9,146 nucleotides of DNA from Deltaproteobacteria bacterium (lineage in GTDB: Bacteria; JAMCPX01), in assembly GCA_023489065.1 (NCBI GenBank), contig JAMDCL010000098.1:777-9922 (forward strand). The letters run 5' to 3'. Below are positions 1 to 5,870 of the stretch, one piece after another. A model generated the notes under the pieces. It was not told the DNA's origin and searched no databases. It was given only the letters and a program-made list of their open reading frames with translations. A program made the translations under genes and the position numbers. Within the stretch, counting starts at the first letter, position 1, and the number at the start of each line of letters is the position of its first letter.

Positions 1-117
1 AGGCTTATGCACGGTAACGGAAGTAATGGTAAGCCCTGCCTCCCGCGCCTGCAGGGGAGCATGGACAAGCATTACCATGATTATGGATGATATAAAAATT
101 ACCAATTTTTTGCTCAT
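1..117 (-). CDS. Secreted protein start, possibly secretin GspD (partial)
   Basis: Only the first 39 codons are inside the window; the gene runs off the left edge. The ATG at 117 has AGGTG five bases upstream, starting right after the gspC stop (10-base gap). The product begins with a typical signal peptide: MSKK, a hydrophobic stretch (LVIFISSIIMVMLV), then a small-residue region ending APLQA, with likely cleavage before REAG. The visible mature part, REAGLTITSVTVHKP, is too short to classify. In most type II secretion operons gspC is followed by gspD, which has a signal peptide, so a secretin is the best guess by position. The residues do not show the usual N0-domain opening; 'ITSVTV' could equally begin an AMIN-type or other periplasmic domain. 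The signal peptide and gene start are well supported, the identity is not. Confidence 0.6.
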   Translation of the reverse strand, partial: MSKKLVIFISSIIMVMLVHAPLQAREAGLTITSVTVHKP

Positions 118-127
118 TTCTTCACCT

Positions 128-619
128 TCACTGTACTGTATAGTTTAACGTCATTGATTGTCCATTCCTGTCAATGTTGACGGTAAAACGCTTTTCGTTC
201 TGGAGCTGCTGGAAAAGCTGCAATGCGCTTTCCGGGGTCGTTATCTGGATACCGTTTACGCTGTGGATCACGTCCCCGTCCTGCAGCCCGATGTTGGCGT
301 AGAGGCTGCCCGGTGTTATGGCAAATATCCGGTAGCCGTTAATCCTGTTGCCCGCTATGTTGGGAACCACCCTCGCCTGCGTCAGCAGCTCTCCCATGTT
401 CTGAGTGGCAGATTTGAACTGACTTTCAGGTATAACATAATTACCCTGTCCGACCTGCTGGATGTTATTTACACCCATGGGCGGCGGGCCTGCCGCGCCC
501 TGATTCCCTTCCTCAAACATACTGAGTTCCTCTTTAGCACCATTGTGCAATAATATCACTTTTTTTCTTTCTATGGCCAGGACAATGGCATTGCCTATGG
601 TATCTTTTACCCGGTACAC
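128..619 (-). CDS. gspC: Type II secretion protein GspC, C-terminal part (HR end and PDZ)
   Basis: This frame continues GspC after the frameshift. It opens with the second half of the HR domain (YRVKDTIGNAIVLAIERKKV, then ILLHNGAKEEL), the periplasmic part that contacts the N0 domain of the secretin. A Gly/Pro/Gln-rich linker follows, then a PDZ domain from about residue 95 of this frame (GYRIFAITPGSLYANIGLQD, then GDVIHSVNG) to the end, typical of GspC. In frame, the homologous sequence begins before the GTG at 619, at codons reading NQQHKEIN, so the GTG is probably not the native start, although AAGGA lies seven bases upstream of it. Alone the fragment has no membrane anchor or export signal and would stay in the cytoplasm. 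The gene ends 10 bases before the next start. It could be a sequencing artefact, a recent inactivation or slippage. Confidence 0.85.
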   Translation of the reverse strand: MYRVKDTIGNAIVLAIERKKVILLHNGAKEELSMFEEGNQGAAGPPPMGVNNIQQVGQGNYVIPESQFKSATQNMGELLTQARVVPNIAGNRINGYRIFAITPGSLYANIGLQDGDVIHSVNGIQITTPESALQLFQQLQNEKRFTVNIDRNGQSMTLNYTVQ

Positions 620-1008
620 GTTAATTTCCTTGTGCTGTTGATTTTACCCAGTTGTATGACCGCATAAGCGTATTCCGTCGAACCAGCAACCGTACCGAGC
701 AGCTTGGCGTCCAGATTACTCTTGTATACCGGACCCGTATTCCCTTTTGCAAGGTCTTCAAGCCCGTGTGCCGAAGAATTGAAGATGTTCCTGTCCGCAA
801 TAATTGCATAGTATTTTTCATCCTTTTTTATGGGAGGCGCCGCTATTGTCTGCTCAAGGGCCGCAGACACACCGTTTTCGGACGGAACGGTAAACAACCG
901 CTGCCGTATGTATGCCGATGTAAAAGACGCCATACCATATGCAAGTAAAATCAACAGCACAAGGTTTATCAACCATGAATATTTTTTAAACAGTTCCGTA
1001 TAGTTCAT
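607..1008 (-). CDS. gspC: Type II secretion protein GspC, N-terminal part (frameshifted)
   Basis: GspC is the bitopic inner-membrane protein that links the type II secretion platform to the outer-membrane secretin GspD. This frame encodes 133 residues: a short cytoplasmic start, one membrane segment (~13-34), a periplasmic linker, a family-typical ADRNIFNSS segment (71-79) and the first strands of the HR domain (LLGTVAGSTEYAYAVIQLG, 103-121). It then runs into 11 non-homologous residues and a TAA at 607. The homology resumes in the next frame (128-619), so this and the following entry are two parts of one gene. Joined, they would give about 293 residues, normal for GspC. The ATG at 1008 lies inside the end of hflX (23-base overlap), with GGGA five bases upstream. 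If the frameshift is real and uncorrected, this fragment would lack a complete HR domain and the PDZ domain. Confidence 0.85.
   Translation of the reverse strand: MNYTELFKKYSWLINLVLLILLAYGMASFTSAYIRQRLFTVPSENGVSAALEQTIAAPPIKKDEKYYAIIADRNIFNSSAHGLEDLAKGNTGPVYKSNLDAKLLGTVAGSTEYAYAVIQLGKINSTRKLTCTG
642..645 (-). other. gspC: Frameshift site in gspC (short A run)
   Basis: On the minus strand the N-terminal frame reads CTG GGT AAA ATC here. One extra A in the four-A run would give GGT AAA AAT CAA CAG, joining QLGK directly to NQQHKEINVYRVKDT and restoring one uninterrupted frame from 1008 to 128 (881 bases now, 882 needed, 294 codons with stop). The repair point fits GspC homology on both sides. 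The exact base cannot be fixed from one sequence, but it must lie between about 620 and 650. Confidence 0.75.
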
Positions 1009-2128
1009 TATTGTCCCGTATATCAGAACCGTGCTTTTTAAGCATCAGTTCCATAAGTATCATGTTTTTCAGCTCCTCTATACCCGTCCCCTGCAATGCA
1101 GAGACCAGTATACTTCTTCCATACATATTTGTTAAGCTTTTTAATGATATGCTGTTGTCTATTCTATCCGCCTTGTTAAACACATAGATGGTTGCGATCT
1201 TATCGGCATCTATCTCACCGAGCACATTCCTGACAACCCGTATGTCGTCCTCGTAATCCGGTTTCGACACATCAACGACCAGCAGGAGGAGATCGGACTT
1301 CGCAACGTCCTCGAGGGTCGTCCTGAAGGCCTTGATAAGCTGTATCGGGAGGTCGTCTATAAAACCAACGGTGTCGGTAATGATCGTAAAACTCCCGTTC
1401 TCCAGATGCAATTTTCTCGATATCGGGTCAAGCGTCGTAAACAGGTTTTCGCTTGACCGGACACCGGCGCCCGTAAAAGTATTCAGCAGGGTGGATTTCC
1501 CTGCACTCGTGTAACCGACCAGTGAAACGAGCGGGATCCCGGTCCTGTTCCTCCTGCCGTGCTGCACCAGTCTCTGTTTCTTCATGGTTTCGATGAGCTG
1601 TTTGATCCTCCCCAGTCTCTCCTTGATCCTCCGTTTGTCCATCTCGAGCTTGGTTTCCCCGGGTCCCCTTGTGCCGACGCCTCCTCCGGTCTGGGACATC
1701 ACGATACCCTTTCCGGTCAACCTCGGCAGCATGTACCTGAGCAATGCGTCTTCCACTTCCAGTTTGCCTTCCCGGGAGCTGGCATGCCGTGCAAATATAT
1801 CGATGATCAGTCTTGTCCTGTCAATGATCAGCCGCTGATCGATCACGGTCTCTATGTTGCGCTGCTGCTGTGGATTCAATTCCCTGTTCAGGACAATGAC
1901 GTCCGCATTGCACTTCTCCGCGGCTTCCCCGAGTCTGCTTATCTGGCCGCTCCCGATCAGCGTGGAGCTGTTCGGTGTCCTGACCTTCAGTGTCATCGTT
2001 TCGACGACCGTGCCGCCGTCTGCCTGAATGAGCGAGGCGAGTTCGGCCATATGCCGGGCGGAATGGCCGGCAGGCTCACGCTCCATAAGAACATTCACTG
2101 CGAGTACTCTGTCCTGCCTGCTGGTCAA
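986..2128 (-). CDS. hflX: GTPase HflX
   Basis: HflX is a ribosome-binding GTPase that in E. coli splits or rescues stalled 70S ribosomes, notably under heat stress. The N-terminal HflX domain ends in a helical arm holding the family signature GTRGPGETKLE. The G domain follows with P-loop GYTSAGKST, switch II DTVGF, NKAD for guanine recognition and SALQG as G5. The length (~380 residues) is slightly below the E. coli form. I place the start at the TTG at 2128: it overlaps the hfq stop as TTGA and has GGAG six bases upstream (2135-2138). A GTG at 2140 is in frame and would add four residues, but it has no ribosome binding site and overlaps hfq more. The 3' end overlaps gspC by 23 bases. The hfq-hflX order is also found in E. 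coli, where miaA, absent here, precedes hfq. Confidence 0.95.
   Translation of the reverse strand: MTSRQDRVLAVNVLMEREPAGHSARHMAELASLIQADGGTVVETMTLKVRTPNSSTLIGSGQISRLGEAAEKCNADVIVLNRELNPQQQRNIETVIDQRLIIDRTRLIIDIFARHASSREGKLEVEDALLRYMLPRLTGKGIVMSQTGGGVGTRGPGETKLEMDKRRIKERLGRIKQLIETMKKQRLVQHGRRNRTGIPLVSLVGYTSAGKSTLLNTFTGAGVRSSENLFTTLDPISRKLHLENGSFTIITDTVGFIDDLPIQLIKAFRTTLEDVAKSDLLLLVVDVSKPDYEDDIRVVRNVLGEIDADKIATIYVFNKADRIDNSISLKSLTNMYGRSILVSALQGTGIEELKNMILMELMLKKHGSDIRDNNELYGTV
2125..2128 (-). promoter_or_regulatory. hfq/hflX stop-start overlap (TTGA)
   Basis: The minus strand TTGA holds the proposed hflX start TTG (2128-2126) and the hfq stop TGA (2127-2125). GGAG sits six bases upstream at 2135-2138, inside the last codons of hfq. 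This is the standard geometry for termination-reinitiation coupling and argues against the GTG at 2140 as the hflX start. It is inferred from sequence only. Confidence 0.6.
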
Positions 2129-2406
2129 ACAACGCTCCACTTGAGCAGGATGATCCCGTGTTTATAGATGAGCTGGCGCTCACCGTTCTCAAGAATAATG
2201 GAATAGCTGTCGAACCCCGATATGACGCCCTGCACAACATTCCCGGACAACAGTTCGATGGATACCGGCGTCTTGTCCCGCCTGAGCTGGTTGAGGAGCT
2301 GGTCCTGAATATTGATGGCCTGATTCCTGTGCGGATTGTTTTCTGCCGGCATTTTATTGCTTTCGCTCGTCCTGTTGTTCTTTTGAAACTCTCCTAATTT
2401 GGTCAT
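2125..2406 (-). CDS. hfq: RNA chaperone Hfq
   Basis: Hfq is a hexameric Sm-like ring that binds small RNAs and A-rich or U-rich mRNA segments and promotes their pairing. The product is 93 residues. The Sm core occupies ~31-93: NIQDQLLNQLRR (32-43, matching the N-terminal helix with Gln34 and Asp35 at the proximal-face RNA site), the Sm1 strands with GFDSYSIIL (64-72), and Sm2 YKHGI (81-85), the counterpart of the E. coli YKHAI with Lys82 and His83. Arg42 and Arg43 correspond to the E. coli rim arginines. About 30 polar, Asn-rich residues precede the core, and there is no tail after it, the reverse of E. coli Hfq. The ATG at 2406 has a strong GGAGGG site just upstream, within the 10-base gap after dnaE. 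The internal ATG at 2352 has no such site. Its stop overlaps the hflX start. Confidence 0.95.
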   Translation of the reverse strand: MTKLGEFQKNNRTSESNKMPAENNPHRNQAINIQDQLLNQLRRDKTPVSIELLSGNVVQGVISGFDSYSIILENGERQLIYKHGIILLKWSVV

Positions 2407-2409
2407 AAA

Positions 2410-2415
2410 CCCTCC
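2410..2415 (-). promoter_or_regulatory. Ribosome binding site of hfq
   Basis: The minus strand reads GGAGGG, three bases before the ATG at 2406 and starting one base after the dnaE stop codon. It is the strongest Shine-Dalgarno match in the window. It supports the long Hfq form with the N-terminal extension and suggests hfq is translated efficiently even though it is distal to dnaE. Confidence 0.8.
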
Positions 2416-2416
2416 A

Positions 2417-5400
2417 TTATTGCTTATGCGAATATATTTTTACGTCCGGGATTATATTTTTAATCTCTGCAAAAAACCTTCCATCGGGCTTGATTTTGAG
2501 ATAATCGGGCAGTTCTATGATATATTCCTTTTTGCCCTCTTTCAAATAATCGAGGAACACACGCGTCGCGCCCTTGTTCCGGGCAATGCAATCCCTGATC
2601 ATGTTCATACTGTCCCCGGACATGGTACCGAAGTTGGCCTCGATATGGATCTCGTCTATCAGGTTGGAGACCGCCTGATCCATGGAAAAAATGTCTTCAG
2701 CGATAATCTTTACGATGCTGCCTTCTTCGCTCTCATTCTCGTTTTCCTGCTCTTCCACCTTCACGCTGCCCTTGACAAATACCGGCTTGTTACTTTTGAT
2801 AACATCGATTACCCTGCCGTAAATACCCGGGAATATGACGACCTCGATACTGTTGTCGTCGTCCGAAAGGACCGCGAAGGCCATCTTCTCGCCCTTCTTG
2901 GTTTTGTTCTCTTTCACCGCGGCCAGCATGCCGGCAACGGTAACGGACTCGCCGTCCTTTTCCAAAAGCTGTCCGATATCCGCAGTGGTGAGCAGCTTCA
3001 TCTCCTTTTCGTAGTTACGGAGCGGCGTACCGGAAACGTATACGTCGAGGAGCTCTTTTTCATAGGCAAGCTTGTCCAGGTCGCCCCATTCCTCCGCGGT
3101 GTCCCCGCTGTCGGCGGAGGGCAGGGAATCCATTTTGAACAGCTGGTTCTGGTTCGCAGAACTGCTTATCTTTGCAGCCTGTGCGTATGCCTTGTCCAGG
3201 CTGTTGAACATACCGGCCCTCGTACGCCCGCTGAAATCAAAGGCACCCGCCTTTATGAGACTTTCCACGACCTTCCGGTTGACCTTTGCCTGGTCGACCC
3301 TGACAAGAAAGTCCCACAGGGATTCGAACGCGCGGTCGCTTCTCGCGCTGATAATGGCATCTATCGCGGACCCGCCTATATTTTTAACGGCGAGGAACCC
3401 GAATCGGATGGAGCCGTTCTCTATCGAGAAATCCCTGTGCGATTTATTGATATCGGGTCCGAGGATGCTGATGCCGATACCTTTGCAGTAGTTAATGTAA
3501 TGGGGCAATTTGACCGCCTTCTGGCTCTGCTTTGTCGCCACATTCGAAAGTGTGGCAGTCATAAACTCTATGGTATAGTACGTCTTGAGGTAGGACGTCC
3601 ACATCGCGGCCAGGGCGTACGCGGTGCTGTGGGACTTGTTGAACGCGTACTCCGCAAAGCTGCGCAGCTGCGAGAAAAGCTCCTCTGCATCGGCCTTTTT
3701 CATGCCCTTATTGACCGCACCGCCGCCGAACTTTTTTTGCAGCACCGGGAGGTTTTCCTCCTCCTTCTTGGCGATGACCTTCCTCACGTAGTCTGCCTCA
3801 AGGAGCGTAAAGCCCGCGATCTCGCTGGCTATCTTCATGACCTGCTCCTGATACAGGATGACGCCGTAGGTCTCTCTCAGTATGTCGTTGAGCGCAGAAA
3901 ACTTGTGCGTTGCAACGCCCTTTTCCTTGTTTCTGACGAAATCGTCTATCCATGACATGGGGCCGGGTCTGTATATCGCATTGGTAGCAATGATGTCTTC
4001 GAACCTCGAGGGCTTGATCTTTTTCAGGGTGTTCTGCATACCCGAGCTCTCGAACTGGAAAATGCCCGCGCTGTCACCCCGCTGCATGGCCTCGTAGAGC
4101 TTCGGGTCTTCGAGGTCTATGGTTGTCAGATCGATGTCCTCGTTCCGGTAGCGCTTCACCAGCGCCCTGGTATGGTCTATGACCGTGAGTGTCGCAAGGG
4201 CCAGCAGATCGAATTTTATCAACCCTATCTTCTCGACGTACTTCCACTCGTAACCGGTAACGATGTTGCCGGATTTGTCCCGGTACAGGGGCAGGTAGTC
4301 GTCCAGCGGTTTGTCGGAAATGACGATGCCGCTCGCATGGAGCGACTTGTCCCGCAGGAGGCCTTCGAGCTTCAAGGCAGTGTCGAGCATGTCTTTTATC
4401 TTCGGGTCGTTCCTGCTCATCTCCCCGAGCTGCGGCAGCAGTTTTATCGCGTCCTCGAGGGGCAGCTTCTGGGGGATCAGCTTCGTTATGCCGTCAACCG
4501 TGCTGTACGGGATGTCCAGGACCCTGCCGACGTCCTTTACCACGACCCTCGATTGGAGGGGATGGAACGATGTTATCCGCGCGACCTTCTGCGAACCGTA
4601 CTTCTCTTTCAGGTACTCTATGACGCGGTCTATTTTGTCGGCGCAAAAGTCCATATCGATATCGGGCATACTGATACGGTTCTTATTGAGGAACCTCTCG
4701 AAGTACAGACCGTACTTTATCGGGTCTATGCCGACGATCCCTATGGCGTAGGCTACGAGGCTTCCGGCGGCCGAGCCCCTGCCGGGTCCCCGGGGTATAT
4801 CGTGCGTCACCGCATAATTGATGATATCTTTGACGATCAGGAAATAGCTCGAGAACCTTGTCTGTTTTATCGTCTCAAGTTCGAGCTCCAGTCTGTCCCG
4901 GTATTCCCGCTCCCGTGCTTTGACGGCGGGGTCCTTCTCTATCAGCCCGTTCAGCCCGGCTGCCGCAAACGACGCCAGTATGGTATCGTAGTCCTTGCTG
5001 CCCTCGATCGTTATGTCCGGGAAATGGAACGTGCCCAGCTCGATGTCGAGATTACACCTGCCCGCGATCTCCCAGGTAGACTCGAGCGCCTCGGGATGGG
5101 ACGAGAACGCCTTTGCCATCTCCTCCTGTGTCTTGAGGTAAAGCTCCTGGGTCGAGAACCTCATTCTGTCCGTGTCCGCCAGTTTTTTCTTCGTTTGAAT
5201 ACACAGGAGCACATCGTGCGCCCTGGCGTCCGATTTGTCGAGATAATGGACATCGTTTGTTGCGACAAGAGGTATATGAAAATTCCTCGACATATCGTAC
5301 ATCAGGTTGTTGACCGTATATTGCTCCTGTATGCCGTTCGACTGGACCTCCAGAAAGAAGTCGTCTTTGAAGAGTTCGTGGTACTGCTCCGCTGCTTTGA

Positions 5401-5869
5401 CCGCATCCGCGGCATTGCCGGACAAAAGCTTTGAGGATATTTCTCCGTGCAGGCAGGCAGACAAGGCGATCAAACCTTCATGGTACTGCGCAAGCAGTTC
5501 CTTGTCTATGCGGGGCTTGCCGTAAAACCCGTCCGTATGGGCTATACTGGTCAGCTTGAGCAGGTTTTTGTACCCTGTGAGGTCTTTTGCCAGCAGGACG
5601 AGGTGATATAAGTCCGAGTTCGGTTTCTTTTCCCTGATGCTGTCATTGGTGATGTAGGTCTCCACCCCGATAATGGGTTTTATACCCTTTTCCCGCATCT
5701 TCGTATAAAAGTCCACAGCGCCGAACAAGTTCCCGTGGTCCGTCATTGCAACGGATGTCATACCGTACGACTTCAGCCTTTCCGCAAGCTTCTTGATGTG
5801 GACAGCGCCGTCGAGAAGACTGTACTGGGTGTGGAGATGGAGATGTGCGAAATTGTAAGAGCCCGTCAT
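2417..5869 (-). CDS. dnaE: DNA polymerase III alpha subunit
   Basis: This is the catalytic subunit of the replicative C-family polymerase. It has 1150 residues, close to the E. coli length. Order: PHP domain (~5-280); palm, thumb and fingers (~290-780), with PDIDMDF at 402-408 giving catalytic Asp405 and Asp407, the third Asp at 554 in KFDLLAL, and GPGRGSAAGSLVAYAIG at 361-377; a helix-hairpin-helix region (~795-880); a probable clamp-binding pentapeptide QNQLF at 907-911 (consensus QxxLF); an OB fold (~975-1060); and a short C-terminal domain. All nine PHP metal ligands seem present (see findings). Several polymerase motifs differ from consensus at glycines, so this is a divergent DnaE1-type enzyme; it lacks the internal exonuclease of PolC. 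The ATG at 5869 is preceded by GGGAG, four bases away and inside the end of guaA. It is co-transcribed with guaA and hfq. Confidence 0.96.
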   Translation of the reverse strand: MTGSYNFAHLHLHTQYSLLDGAVHIKKLAERLKSYGMTSVAMTDHGNLFGAVDFYTKMREKGIKPIIGVETYITNDSIREKKPNSDLYHLVLLAKDLTGYKNLLKLTSIAHTDGFYGKPRIDKELLAQYHEGLIALSACLHGEISSKLLSGNAADAVKAAEQYHELFKDDFFLEVQSNGIQEQYTVNNLMYDMSRNFHIPLVATNDVHYLDKSDARAHDVLLCIQTKKKLADTDRMRFSTQELYLKTQEEMAKAFSSHPEALESTWEIAGRCNLDIELGTFHFPDITIEGSKDYDTILASFAAAGLNGLIEKDPAVKAREREYRDRLELELETIKQTRFSSYFLIVKDIINYAVTHDIPRGPGRGSAAGSLVAYAIGIVGIDPIKYGLYFERFLNKNRISMPDIDMDFCADKIDRVIEYLKEKYGSQKVARITSFHPLQSRVVVKDVGRVLDIPYSTVDGITKLIPQKLPLEDAIKLLPQLGEMSRNDPKIKDMLDTALKLEGLLRDKSLHASGIVISDKPLDDYLPLYRDKSGNIVTGYEWKYVEKIGLIKFDLLALATLTVIDHTRALVKRYRNEDIDLTTIDLEDPKLYEAMQRGDSAGIFQFESSGMQNTLKKIKPSRFEDIIATNAIYRPGPMSWIDDFVRNKEKGVATHKFSALNDILRETYGVILYQEQVMKIASEIAGFTLLEADYVRKVIAKKEEENLPVLQKKFGGGAVNKGMKKADAEELFSQLRSFAEYAFNKSHSTAYALAAMWTSYLKTYYTIEFMTATLSNVATKQSQKAVKLPHYINYCKGIGISILGPDINKSHRDFSIENGSIRFGFLAVKNIGGSAIDAIISARSDRAFESLWDFLVRVDQAKVNRKVVESLIKAGAFDFSGRTRAGMFNSLDKAYAQAAKISSSANQNQLFKMDSLPSADSGDTAEEWGDLDKLAYEKELLDVYVSGTPLRNYEKEMKLLTTADIGQLLEKDGESVTVAGMLAAVKENKTKKGEKMAFAVLSDDDNSIEVVIFPGIYGRVIDVIKSNKPVFVKGSVKVEEQENENESEEGSIVKIIAEDIFSMDQAVSNLIDEIHIEANFGTMSGDSMNMIRDCIARNKGATRVFLDYLKEGKKEYIIELPDYLKIKPDGRFFAEIKNIIPDVKIYSHKQ

Positions 5870-5870
5870 A

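Noticed and set aside
621..821. A 66-codon minus-strand frame within gspC.
   Set aside because: It is in the third frame relative to both GspC parts and shows no GspC homology; it is a shadow.
3537..3556. An inverted repeat within dnaE, with GCCACA and TGTGGC arms around a short loop.
   Set aside because: It lies inside an ordinary coding stretch, is not followed by a T run and has no second copy that I saw; a six-base stem of this kind is expected by chance.
2399..3955. A 518-codon open frame on the plus strand opposite the 3' part of dnaE, and a similar 420-codon frame at 4172-5434.
   Set aside because: Both lie entirely antisense to clear dnaE coding sequence; the translations show no recognisable domain, and long antisense frames arise from the codon bias of the real gene.
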